Assembly (NCBI RefSeq): GCF_030499515.1
Contig: NZ_JASTWJ010000001.1
Coordinates: 1,798,001-1,862,000 of the forward strand
Direction of reading: 5' to 3'
DNA from: Streptomyces sp. DT2A-34
GTDB lineage: Bacteria > Actinomycetota > Actinomycetes > Streptomycetales > Streptomycetaceae
DNA length: 64,000 bases
This document shows, piece after piece, positions 46,744 to 55,708 of the stretch (position 1 is the stretch's first letter; the number at the start of each line of letters is the position of its first letter). A model generated the notes under the pieces. The model was not told the origin of the DNA, made no database searches, and was given only the letters and a program-made list of their open reading frames with translations. Both the position numbers and the translations under genes were made by a program.

Positions 46744-47685
46744 TCACCGCCCCTCGGTTCCCACCTCGCACTCGAAAACCGTCGACTCTCCCTGCCGTCC
46801 CAGGACTTGGACGGCGTCGCCGTTCGCGCTCTCCCCGTCGACCGCCTCTATCCAGGTGAGCTGGTCGAGTTCGGCGTACTGATGGAAGACGGCACGGAAC
46901 GAGACGGGCCGCCGTCGGCTGCCGCGCCGGCGGGCCCGTGCGGCCTGGCGGGCAGCCTCCAGCAGCAGCATTCCGGGCACATGATCGAGCGGATGGTCGA
47001 AGAAAACAGCATGTGCGGTATCAACTCGCAGCTGCCAGCGGCCGGGCTGGCCGGTCGGGGCGAGGACGACGTCCGCGGGCAGGGCGCGGTCCACCTCGGC
47101 GGGCGGCAGACCGGGTGGGACGGGCGGCGCGGACACGGTGGTCGCGGTGCGGCCGCCGCGCAGCCGGCGGTAGACCGCCTCGCTCGTCCAGGTGACGGCT
47201 ATGTGCCCGGTCGCGACGCGTTCGCCACCGAGCCGTATGTCCGCGTCGTAGCGGAATCCGGCCGGGCGGCCGCCGCGGTGGTCGACGTCGGAGACCGTGA
47301 TGTGGAGGACGGGTTCGGCGGGCGCGGCGCCGACGGCCAACCGCTCGGGCCGGGTGGTGATCCGCAGCTCCCTGAGCACGAACTGGTGGCCCAGCGGCAC
47401 GTCGTAGGCGGTGTGCGCGAGGAGTGCGCCGACCTGGCGGACGGTCTCGGCGACCAGGAGCGGTTCGTACGCCGAGCGGTCCGGCGACACGTGTAACTGG
47501 TGTGCGCGCGGCCACTGGGCGAAGACGGTGAACCGGTCGGTGCCGGTGCTGGTCGCCCCGGTGAGAAACGTTTCAGCGACGGAGGCGCGATGGACCAGCT
47601 GACGGGGTACGGTGGCGGTCAGGCCGTCCGTCACCCTCGGGGTCTCGGCGAGCGGGATCGTGGCGAATTGCCGCGGATGAGGCAT
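46744..47685 (-). CDS. Gamma-butyrolactone biosynthesis protein (AfsA/ScbA family)
   Basis: 313-residue protein with two AfsA repeats: HRASVAETFLTG and PRAHQLHVSPD..EPLLVAETVRQVG in the first half, and VFFDHPLDHVPGMLLLEAARQAA near residue 225 in the second (read over motifs). AfsA/ScbA joins a beta-keto acid to dihydroxyacetone phosphate in the first step to A-factor-type signals. It is divergent from a receptor gene, the classical scbA-scbR arrangement, and followed on its own strand by a second receptor. ATG at 47685. The exact signal side chain cannot be inferred. Confidence 0.92.
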   Translation of the reverse strand: MPHPRQFATIPLAETPRVTDGLTATVPRQLVHRASVAETFLTGATSTGTDRFTVFAQWPRAHQLHVSPDRSAYEPLLVAETVRQVGALLAHTAYDVPLGHQFVLRELRITTRPERLAVGAAPAEPVLHITVSDVDHRGGRPAGFRYDADIRLGGERVATGHIAVTWTSEAVYRRLRGGRTATTVSAPPVPPGLPPAEVDRALPADVVLAPTGQPGRWQLRVDTAHAVFFDHPLDHVPGMLLLEAARQAARARRRGSRRRPVSFRAVFHQYAELDQLTWIEAVDGESANGDAVQVLGRQGESTVFECEVGTEGR

Positions 47686-47752
47686 GTCCCCTCCTTGGGT
47701 CCCCCCGTAAGTGCGTGGACAGACGGCGAGGTGCCCGTGCCGCGAGCGTTAG

Positions 47753-47779
47753 AGTACGAGGCGACCGGTTTGTTTTCAA
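47753..47779. promoter_or_regulatory. ARE-like operator in the synthase/receptor intergenic region
   Basis: GAGTACGAGGCGACCGGTTT (47753 on) followed by GTTTTC has the ACCGGTTTGTTTT half-site of receptor operators. The other arm (TACGAGG) is weaker. It lies about 90 bases before the receptor start and about 70 bases upstream of the synthase start on the other strand, where one bound receptor could control both. Confidence 0.55.
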
Positions 47780-47865
47780 TGCGGCCTCGGGTCGCCCGAC
47801 CGTGCCCGAACCCGCTCCGGCGCACGCCGGACGCAGAGGTCAACTCGGCGCAGCGGAGGGGCTTT

Positions 47866-48543
47866 ATGGCGAGGCAGGAGCGCGCCATCAGAACGCGGAA
47901 GGTCATCCTGGAGGCCGCGGGCGCGGTCTTCGACGAGCACGGGTACACCGCGACGACCATCGCGATGGTCCTGGAGCGGGCCGAGGTGACCAAGGGCGCC
48001 CTGTATTTCCACTTCCCCTCGAAGGAATCCCTCGCCCAGGCCGTGCTGGACGAGCAGCTCTCGCTCGGCGCGGTGCCGCCACAGCCGTGCAAGCTGCAGG
48101 AACTCGTCGACATCACCTTCGTGTTCGGGCAGCGGCTGCTCAGCAACTCGCTGCTCAAGGGCAGTGTGCGGCTGGCGGTGGACCAGTGCGCGCCGCCCGG
48201 TGTCGATCACTCCGGGCCGTTCCGGCAGTGGGCGGACCATCTGCTCGGGATACTCGAACGGGCCCGTGCCCAGGGCGAGTTGCTGCCCACGGTGCAGCCC
48301 AGGCAGACGGTGGAGCTGGTGGTCGGCGCGTTCGCGGGCATCCAGCTGATGTCCCGGGCCCTGAACGACCGCGACGATCTGGCCGAACGGATATCGGTCC
48401 TGTGGGGACACCTCCTGCCGAGCATCGCGCTACCGGGCCTGCTGACCGGCATCGACCGGGAGCCCGATCGCGGGCTGCGCGTGCTGGCCGCCCTCGACGC
48501 CGCGGACGTCGAACCGGTCGCCATGGACCTGTCCGCACACTGA
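47866..48543 (+). CDS. TetR regulator, gamma-butyrolactone receptor (ScbR/ArpA type)
   Basis: 225-residue regulator. HTH at residues 10-55 (VILEAAGAVFDEHGYTATTIAMV over two motifs; VTKGALYFHFPSKESLAQAVLDEQ). The ligand-binding half has ISVLWGHLLPSIALPGLL near residue 175 with the conserved Trp. ATG at 47866 with CGGAGGGG upstream; the ORF is open upstream but that is the promoter region. It is divergent from the AfsA-type gene, as scbR is from scbA, so it is the likely true butyrolactone receptor repressing its own gene and the synthase. It is distinct in sequence from the receptor at 46026. Confidence 0.9.
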   Translation: MARQERAIRTRKVILEAAGAVFDEHGYTATTIAMVLERAEVTKGALYFHFPSKESLAQAVLDEQLSLGAVPPQPCKLQELVDITFVFGQRLLSNSLLKGSVRLAVDQCAPPGVDHSGPFRQWADHLLGILERARAQGELLPTVQPRQTVELVVGAFAGIQLMSRALNDRDDLAERISVLWGHLLPSIALPGLLTGIDREPDRGLRVLAALDAADVEPVAMDLSAH

Positions 48544-48552
48544 GTACACGAC

Positions 48553-48650
48553 ACCGACCGGACCGACGGTTTTCGCCGGGCCGGTCGGTGGTCGAAACGC
48601 TCTCGACGTACGACGGGCCGGCCGATGCCCCATCCGCACCGGCCGGCCCG
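48553..48650. terminator. Two consecutive hairpins between convergent genes
   Basis: First stem ACCGACCGG (48553-48561) with CCGGTCGGT (48581-48589); second stem CGGGCCGGCC (48614-48623) with GGCCGGCCCG (48641-48650). They separate the receptor gene and the convergent S8 protease gene and probably terminate both. Confidence 0.65.
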
Positions 48651-48711
48651 CCCGCTTGTGGTACGCGCCCGCTCAGGGCACGCGTTCAGTTGTCGGTCGT
48701 CGTGACTGTTG

Positions 48712-50505
48712 TCAGAAGGTCAGCTTCCAGCTGTTGAGCGTGCCCGTGTCCTGGGCCGCCGTGTCCTGGACGCGCAGCTTCCAGGTGCCGTTGGCGGTCT
48801 CGCTGGAGGCGTTGACCGTGTAGGTGGTCTTGACGTTGTCCGCGGAGTCCGAGGAGCTGGCGGACTTCAGGCGGTAGGTCGTACCATCCGGCGCCACCAG
48901 GTCGATGACCAGGTCACCGCGGTAGGTGTGGGTGATGTCCACGCCGACCTGGAGGGCCGACGGGGCGTTGCCGCTGCGGCCGCTGACGGCGATGGAGGAC
49001 TCGATCGCGGAGCCGTTGTCCGGGACGGAGACGGCGGAGGTGCTGGTGAAGGTGGTGCCCCCCGTGGAGCCGCCGGAGCTGCCGCTCACCGCCTGCACCG
49101 TCTTGGCCGCGTCCGCCAGGCCCGCGCCGCAGCCGCCCGAGCAGGTACCCGGCAGAGCACGCGAGTTGGTCTTGATCGCGGACTCGATCTGCGCCGGGGT
49201 CAGCGAGGCGTTGGCCGACTTCATCAGCGCGGCCAGGCCCGCGATGTGCGGGGCGGCCATGCTGGTGCCCTGGTAGTACTTGTACGTCTCGCTCGACGGG
49301 CCCTGCGTGCCGGTGTTCAGCGTGGACAGAATGCCGTTGGCCGTGGTCGTACGGGTCTCGCCGCCGGGGGCCGCGATGTCCACGGTCGAGCCGAAGTTGG
49401 AGTAGTAGGCCTTGGCGCCGGAGCGGCCCAGCGCGGCCACCGAGACGACGTTGTTGCAGCTGGCCGGCGAGTAGTTGGCCGCGTTGTCGTTCTCGTTGCC
49501 CGCCGCGACGACCACCGTGGTGCCGCGGTTCACGGCCGCGTTGATGGCGCTCTGGGTCGCGGAGGAGCAGGCGCCGCCACCGCCGAGGCTCATGTTGATG
49601 ACCTTGGCGACGTTGGTGTTCGCGGGGACGCCGGAGACCGTACCGCCGGACGCCCAGGTGATGGCGTCGATGATGTCGGAGTCGTAGCCGCCGCACTGGC
49701 CGAGGGCACGGAGGGGGGAGATCTTCGCGCCGTACGCGATGCCCGCGACGCCCTTGCTGTTGTTGGCGACCGCGGCGATGGTGCCCGCGACGTGGGTGCC
49801 GTGCCAGGAGGAGGTGGTGGCCGTCCAGTCACTGGCGCACTGGCCGTCGTTGGTCCAGTCGCCCGGGTCGGCCGGGTTGCTGTCGCGGCCGTTGCCGTCG
49901 TTGGAGACCGCGGTGTCGGAGATGAAGTCGTAGCCGGCGACGACGTTGGCAGCGAGGTCGGAGTGGGTGACGTAGCCGGTGTCGATGACGGCGACGGTCA
50001 CCCCGCTGCCGGTCGTGACGTCCCAGGCGCCCGGCACGTTCATGCCCGCGGTGGTCTCGAACAGGTCCCACTGCTTGCTGTACTCGGTGTCGTTGGGGGT
50101 GGCCGTCGGCTTGTTCAGCCGGTCCGGTACGACGTAGGCGACCTGCGGGTCGGCCCGGTACTCGGCGACGACGTCGGCGACATCGGCCTTGGTGAGGTTC
50201 TCGCCCAGGTCGACGAGGGCCGCGCCGGAGCCGAGGCGGCGCTGGAAGTCGAGGTCCTCGCCGGCCTCCTTGCCCTTGGCGGCGGCGTCGGCCTCGGCGG
50301 CCTTGTTCGACTTGGCCTCGTTGGCACCGGACTTGTAGCCGACGATGAGGCGCTCGGCCGGGGTGCCGGGGGCGGCCTCGGTCTGGGCCGCCGGGACGGG
50401 GGCGGTGGCCTGCGGGGCGGCGGTGTCCTGGGCCACGGCGACGGTGGTGGCGGCCGTGAACAGCGCGGCGGAGACGGCGGCGACGGATATCAGCTTCCGT
50501 CTCAT
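48712..50505 (-). CDS. Secreted S8 subtilisin-type protease with P-domain
   Basis: 597 residues: signal peptide (about 1-26), I9-type propeptide (about 50-125; LIVGYKSGANEAK..VAYVVPDRL), catalytic domain (about 150-460) and a C-terminal P-domain (about 485-597; IAVSGRSGNAPSALQVGVDI, HTYRGDLVIDLVAPDG, TWKLRVQDTA). The triad is Asp in VAVIDTGY, His in WHGTHVAGT and Ser in GTSMAAPH. Four or more Cys suggest disulphides. P-domains of this kind assist folding or substrate binding. ATG at 50505; a TTG six codons upstream is possible. It is a target class for SSI inhibitors such as the one at 25618. Confidence 0.92.
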   Translation of the reverse strand: MRRKLISVAAVSAALFTAATTVAVAQDTAAPQATAPVPAAQTEAAPGTPAERLIVGYKSGANEAKSNKAAEADAAAKGKEAGEDLDFQRRLGSGAALVDLGENLTKADVADVVAEYRADPQVAYVVPDRLNKPTATPNDTEYSKQWDLFETTAGMNVPGAWDVTTGSGVTVAVIDTGYVTHSDLAANVVAGYDFISDTAVSNDGNGRDSNPADPGDWTNDGQCASDWTATTSSWHGTHVAGTIAAVANNSKGVAGIAYGAKISPLRALGQCGGYDSDIIDAITWASGGTVSGVPANTNVAKVINMSLGGGGACSSATQSAINAAVNRGTTVVVAAGNENDNAANYSPASCNNVVSVAALGRSGAKAYYSNFGSTVDIAAPGGETRTTTANGILSTLNTGTQGPSSETYKYYQGTSMAAPHIAGLAALMKSANASLTPAQIESAIKTNSRALPGTCSGGCGAGLADAAKTVQAVSGSSGGSTGGTTFTSTSAVSVPDNGSAIESSIAVSGRSGNAPSALQVGVDITHTYRGDLVIDLVAPDGTTYRLKSASSSDSADNVKTTYTVNASSETANGTWKLRVQDTAAQDTGTLNSWKLTF

Positions 50506-50922
50506 GGATGCAGAGGTACGCAAGGGGCTTGCCTTTCGTGGCCGGCCGTACTCCGGGCAGCGCGGAGCGGCGGTCGATTTCGCTTCGTCCTCGAAGCGGC
50601 GGGGGGGGTACGCCGGAAGGCGGGTGGGGTGGTGCGAAGTGCAGGCGGGGGTGGTGCGAAGTGCGGGGGCGCGGCGGCCGGCCTGGCGCGAGCTACGACC
50701 CGTTCGGGGTTACCTGTGGGTCAGCTGTGGTCGAACAATAGGCAAAGGAAAGGTCATCGGGATACAGGGGAAACCCTCGATCCGGCCGGAAACCCACCCT
50801 CTACGTCGGACGGTTGACCGGTAATGACGGACTTCGCCCCCCTCGTCGCGCAGTGAACGCGCCGCGCCGGTTTCCCGTACTGCACGAGAACCCTTTCCGC
50901 GCCGGCCGAGGAGACGTTCCGG
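50506..50922. other. Divergent intergenic region with repeats
   Basis: About 415 bases between the protease and LPMO starts with no real gene. It holds a hairpin CGCTTCG-TCCT-CGAAGCG (50581-50598), an eight-G run right after it, and a pair of direct repeats (50626-50664). The A/T-richer stretch around 50735-50770 probably contains a promoter. Confidence 0.6.
50626..50664. repeat. 17-bp direct repeat
   Basis: GGGGTGGTGCGAAGTGC at 50626-50642 and 50648-50664, 22 bases apart (two helical turns). This spacing upstream of two divergent secreted-protein genes could place two bound proteins on one face of the helix. Confidence 0.7.
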
Positions 50923-51891
50923 ATGTCCCGGATGCCCTGGATGAGATCGCACCGCACCGCCCTGGCGGCCACCGCCGTCACACCTTTGCTGCTCACGCTG
51001 TGGGCGGCGGGCCCGGCCCATGGCCACGGTGCGCCGACCGATCCGGTCAGCCGGGTGTACGGCTGCTCCCCCGACGGCGGCAGCACGTCGCGGTCGGCGG
51101 CCTGCCGGGCGGCGGTCGCCTCGAACGGCCGACCCTTCACGGCCTGGGACAACCTTCGGATCGCGCATGTGAACGGACGGGACCGGCAGGTCGTCCCCGA
51201 CGGACAGCTGTGCAGCGGCGGACTGCCGGCCTACCGGGGCCTCGACCTCGCCCGCGCCGACTGGCCGTCGACCCGGCTGACACCCGGCTCCGCCCTGACG
51301 ATGCGGTACGTCTCGACGATCCCGCACACCGGCACCTTCAAGCTCTACCTCACCAAGCCCGGCTACGACCCGACGAAGCCGCTGACCTGGTCCGACCTCC
51401 CGGAGAAGCCGTTCGCGGAGGTGAAGGATCCCGCGTTGACGGACGGGGCGTACGGGATCAGAGCGACGCTGCCGTCCGATCGGGCCGGGCGCCATGTGCT
51501 GTACACGATCTGGCAGAACAGCAGTACGCCGGACACGTACTACTCGTGCTCGGACGTGGTGTTCCCGGCCGAGCGGGACAGAGGCGCCGAGGAGAGCGGC
51601 GGCGAGAGCACGGCTTCCGCCGCCGCGAACGCGGACCGCGACAACGGTCGTGCGACCGCCAGTTCCTCGCCGGCGACCGAGCCGCGCAAGACCGTCTCAC
51701 CGACGCCTTCCGCCCCAGCCGACGGCGAGAGCCGACGCACGCAGAACGCCGCCGCGCCCGACAGCACGCCGGTGGCCTCCACCGGCAGCCCGGGTTCGGG
51801 GCCCTCGACGCCGCTGCTCGCGGGCGGCGCCGCCGCGGTGCTGGTGCTCACCGGGGGCGCCGCCCTTGCGCTGCGGTTGCGCAGGAGGTGA
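50923..51891 (+). CDS. AA10 lytic polysaccharide monooxygenase with C-terminal anchor
   Basis: 322 residues: signal peptide ending AHG, then mature His in HGAPTDPVSRVYGC, the first His-brace ligand. The second is in TIPHTGTFKLYLTKPGY near residue 145. The AA10 domain runs to about 210 (YYSCSDVVF). A 75-residue Ser/Thr/Ala/Glu linker follows, then VASTG, a hydrophobic segment (PLLAGGAAAVLVLTGGAAL) and RLRRR. That tail looks like a class E sortase (LAxTG) or membrane anchor. The enzyme oxidatively cleaves chitin or cellulose; the substrate is not clear from sequence. ATG at 50923 with CCGAGGAGACG upstream. Confidence 0.9.
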   Translation: MSRMPWMRSHRTALAATAVTPLLLTLWAAGPAHGHGAPTDPVSRVYGCSPDGGSTSRSAACRAAVASNGRPFTAWDNLRIAHVNGRDRQVVPDGQLCSGGLPAYRGLDLARADWPSTRLTPGSALTMRYVSTIPHTGTFKLYLTKPGYDPTKPLTWSDLPEKPFAEVKDPALTDGAYGIRATLPSDRAGRHVLYTIWQNSSTPDTYYSCSDVVFPAERDRGAEESGGESTASAAANADRDNGRATASSSPATEPRKTVSPTPSAPADGESRRTQNAAAPDSTPVASTGSPGSGPSTPLLAGGAAAVLVLTGGAALALRLRRR

Positions 51892-51909
51892 ACTCCCGCA
51901 CGGTTGACG

Positions 51910-52857
<948 letters not shown>

Positions 52858-53235
52858 TCAAGTCCGGGAACGCGGGCCAAGGCCACGCGGCGGCGGATCC
52901 GGCGCCACGGATCCAGGGGGGAGCCAGGGCAAGTTGTAGACCTGAGTGTCAGTCAACGTCAAGGAGTCGCAAGGGAGTTGATGTCGACGGAGGGGTTCTG
53001 CGGAGCCCTCGACGCCTCCTTGACCCACAGGTGACACACAATCAACACCGTTTTTCCATAACTGCCTTGACCCTCGCCTGTAACCACCGGTAACTTCCCG
53101 GCTGGCTACTGCGGAGTACGAGAAAGCCCTTGCACCCGCCGGGAGTTGCGAGGGGCGTGCGCCGTGGGCGCTGTCCGCGCCAGGACAACGTGCCGCTGAT
53201 GCCCTACCCGCACTTTCATGCACCTGGGAGCAGTT

Positions 53236-53928
53236 ATGGCCTCGTCCTCGGACGTCACCTCGTCCGCCGAGAACTTCCCCGAGAACCCGGAAAGCGGTTC
53301 CGGGTCCGAAGCGTCCGACACCACCGACGGCCCCGCCAGACGCGGGCGGGTCCGGGCGCGCCGGGCCGCCGTGATGGCGGTGCCGGCCACCCTCGTCGCC
53401 GGCGCCCTCGCGGTCCTCACCGCCGAAGGCGCGCTGGGCGTGCAGTTCGCCATCTCCGGCATGCCCTTCACGGTCACCGCGACCGAGCTCAACGGCACCG
53501 GGTTCGAGCAGTTCGGCGGCCTCGACAACATGGCGCCGGGCAGCCCCAACGCGGGGGACACCGGCGGGCAGGTGCTGGTGGTCACGTCCGCGATCAAGAA
53601 CGCGACGCTCACGAAGCTGTGCCAGAGTGTCGACCTCGGCGGTACGAACCTGTTGATCACCGCGGGTAGTGGTGCCGAGAAGGTGACCGCGAGCGATCTG
53701 ACCACCGACTCGACCGAGCTGTCGGGTGACGCGGCGTTCACCAACATCGAGATCGGCAACGACGCGAGTACGTTGACCAAGGCCGGGGTGAAGGGGCCGA
53801 TCGGGGTCTTCAGCCAGCAGGCGGACACCGTGCGCATCGCCAATCTGCGGCAGACCAACTATGCGACCACTGCGGCGGTCTTCAAGCTTCCTGGCCTGAA
53901 GCTCCGATTCAGCAGCACGGGTTGCTGA
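53236..53928 (+). CDS. DUF6230 family protein
   Basis: 230 residues. An acidic Ser-rich N-terminus (about 1-35) and a basic patch RRGRVRARRAA are followed by one hydrophobic segment (VPATLVAGALAVLTAEGALG, about 45-65). The rest is a secreted beta-rich domain (FAISGMPFTVTATELNG, LGGTNLLITAGSG, FTNIEIGNDASTL, FSSTGC at the end). I recognise this as the DUF6230 family, nearly always next to DUF6114. The start chosen is ATG at 53236 because GGGAG lies just upstream; ATG at 53218 is an alternative. Its stop overlaps the start of the DUF6114 gene (TGATG). Function unknown; the topology suggests an exported protein held at the membrane. Confidence 0.8.
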   Translation: MASSSDVTSSAENFPENPESGSGSEASDTTDGPARRGRVRARRAAVMAVPATLVAGALAVLTAEGALGVQFAISGMPFTVTATELNGTGFEQFGGLDNMAPGSPNAGDTGGQVLVVTSAIKNATLTKLCQSVDLGGTNLLITAGSGAEKVTASDLTTDSTELSGDAAFTNIEIGNDASTLTKAGVKGPIGVFSQQADTVRIANLRQTNYATTAAVFKLPGLKLRFSSTGC

Positions 53929-54362
53929 TGAGTGAGCGTGCGGGTTTCCGGTCGGCCTTCCGTCGTTGGCGGGCCGACCGGCCGTTCTGGGGCGGGCTGT
54001 TGCTCGCGCTGGGCGGGGCGGAGATTCTGCTGACCATGAAGGCGTCGATGAAGGTCGTTCTTCATGTCGGGATGCAGGGGCTGGCGGGGTATCTGCTGCC
54101 TGCCCTGATGGTGCTGCTCGGGCTGTTGATTTTGTTCAATCCGGCGCAGCGGCTCTTCTACTCGATCACTGGGGTTCTGGTCGCCCTGGGGACCTGGCCC
54201 ACGTCGAATCTGGGCGGGTTTTTCGCGGGCCTCCTGCTGGGGGTCGTCGGAAGTTCCCTTGCCTTTGGGTGGCTGCCGGATCAGGAGCCGCGGGGGCGTC
54301 GGCGGCGGGGGCGGAAGGGCGTTGCGGTGACGGGCGCTCAGCAGGCTGGGGAGCCCGCCTGA
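53928..54362 (+). CDS. DUF6114 family membrane protein
   Basis: 144-residue inner-membrane protein with four helices (WGGLLLALGGAEILL; LAGYLLPALMVLLGLLILF; FYSITGVLVALGTW; FFAGLLLGVVGSSLAFGWL) and a basic C-terminus (RGRRRRGRK). It fits the DUF6114 family. It starts at ATG 53928, overlapping the DUF6230 stop by one base, so the two are translated together and probably act as one unit. I place the start here rather than at the TTG two codons upstream. Confidence 0.8.
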   Translation: MSERAGFRSAFRRWRADRPFWGGLLLALGGAEILLTMKASMKVVLHVGMQGLAGYLLPALMVLLGLLILFNPAQRLFYSITGVLVALGTWPTSNLGGFFAGLLLGVVGSSLAFGWLPDQEPRGRRRRGRKGVAVTGAQQAGEPA

Positions 54363-54663
54363 ACCGGGCTTCTCGGTCGGCCGGCGGGGGGCGGCATGCC
54401 GACCGTCGGCCGCCCAATGCCCGGGGTTGGCGTGCCGAACCACCGGGTTCCCGGCGCCTGCGGGGTTGACGTGCCGAACCGCCGACTTCGCACCCGGGGG
54501 TTGGCGTGCCGAACCACCAACCTCCCAGCACTCCCCGGGGTTGGCATGCCAAACCATCAGCTTCCCAGCCCTCCCCCAGCGATACATGCCCCCGCCCAAC
54601 TTCCCTCCCCCACCGGGGCGTTGACAGACTGAGTCGGCCCGACGTCCGTGTCCCGAAGGCCTC
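54363..54663. other. Intergenic region with repeat cluster
   Basis: About 300 bases between DUF6114 and the methyltransferase gene. It is filled by the four-copy repeat described separately. The C-rich stretch at about 54565-54620 precedes TTGACA at 54621-54626, a good -35 for the methyltransferase gene. Confidence 0.6.
54423..54558. repeat. Four-copy interspersed repeat, 35-40 base spacing
   Basis: A 22-base element with core TTGGCGTGCCGAACC begins at 54423, 54462, 54497 and 54537. The copies differ at one to four positions (B has TTGACG, D has GGCATGCCAAACC). A fifth weaker echo (GGCGGCATGCCGACC) lies at about 54389-54403. Spacers are 13-18 bases and dissimilar. The core is an imperfect palindrome (GGTTGGC against GCCGAACC). 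Confidence 0.85.
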
Positions 54664-55467
54664 ATGCGCGCCGAACGTATTGACACCGAGATCGCCCACT
54701 CCGCCCGTATCTACGACTACATCCTCGGCGGCAAGGACCACTACCCGGCCGACCGGGAAGCGGGTGATGCCATGGCGCGTGAGTGGCCCGCGTTGCCCGT
54801 GCACATGCGGGCCAACCGGGATTTCATGAACCGGGCCGTGCGGTATCTCGTCGAGGAGGTGGGGATACGGCAGTTTCTCGACATCGGGTCCGGGATTCCG
54901 ACGTCGCCCAACATTCATGAGATCGCCCAGTCGGTCGCCCCGGAGTCGCGGGTCGTGTACGTCGACAACGATCCGCTCGTCATCGCGCTGTCCCAGGGGG
55001 CGTTGTCGAGCACACCCGAGGGGAGGACGGCGTACATCGAGGCCGACATGCTCGATCCGGCGGCCGTGCTCGACGCCCCGGCGTTCCGCGCGACCCTCGA
55101 TCTCGGGGAGCCGGTCGCGCTCACCGTCATCGCGATCGTGCACTTCCTGCTGGACGAGCACGACGCGGTGGGGATCGTGCGGCGGCTGATCGAGCCCCTG
55201 CCCGCGGGCAGTTACCTCGCGATGTCCATCGGCACCGCCGAGTTCGCGCCGGAGGAGGTGGGTCGGGTCGCCCGGGAGTACGCGGCCAGGGGCATGCCGA
55301 TGCGGTTGCGCAGCCGTGCCGAGGCCGAGGAATTCTTCACCGGTCTGGACCTTGTCGAGCCCGGCATCGTGCAGGTGCACAAGTGGCGACCGGACGGAAC
55401 GGGCACCGAGGTGATCCGGGACGAGGACATCGCGATGTACGGGGCGGTGGCGCGCAAGCCGAGTTGA
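54664..55467 (+). CDS. SAM-dependent methyltransferase, SAV2177/DUF574 type
   Basis: 267-residue cytoplasmic protein of the family expanded in Streptomyces (SAV2177, DUF574). Signatures: the N-terminal SARIYDYILGGKDHYPADRE near residue 13, the SAM-binding loop FLDIGSGIPTSPNIHEIAQ near 76 (two motifs), the acidic VVYVDNDPLV near 99 and the ALTVIAIVHFLLDEHD strand near 155. The acceptor substrate is not known for any close relative I can name. ATG at 54664. It stands as a single gene, with TTGACA 38 bases upstream of its start. Confidence 0.88.
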   Translation: MRAERIDTEIAHSARIYDYILGGKDHYPADREAGDAMAREWPALPVHMRANRDFMNRAVRYLVEEVGIRQFLDIGSGIPTSPNIHEIAQSVAPESRVVYVDNDPLVIALSQGALSSTPEGRTAYIEADMLDPAAVLDAPAFRATLDLGEPVALTVIAIVHFLLDEHDAVGIVRRLIEPLPAGSYLAMSIGTAEFAPEEVGRVAREYAARGMPMRLRSRAEAEEFFTGLDLVEPGIVQVHKWRPDGTGTEVIRDEDIAMYGAVARKPS

Positions 55468-55708
55468 CCCGGTTCACGAGCGGGAGCAGCGGGGGTGGGC
55501 CGGTCCTCGGCCCGCCCTCCCGCCAGCGGTTCATCACGATGTGGCAGCAACGACTCACGCCGAGTGGTTGCACACTTGACGATCAGTGGTCACACGCGAT
55601 TGGCTCCGGCACAGCGAGAGTTCACCAGGTCGGCGCACTCCCGTGCGGCGCGGGCCGTACTCTCGTTCGTTCCTCCGGCTCGGCCGCACAGCGAGGTGCC
55701 GCACCCTC

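Noticed and set aside
47561..47575. GAAACGTTTC palindrome as an operator
   Set aside because: It lies within the coding sequence of the AfsA-type gene (residues ETF) and is explained by codons there.
54423..54558. Possible CRISPR array
   Set aside because: Repeats are 22 bases and imperfect, spacers are 13-18 bases, and no cas genes are present.
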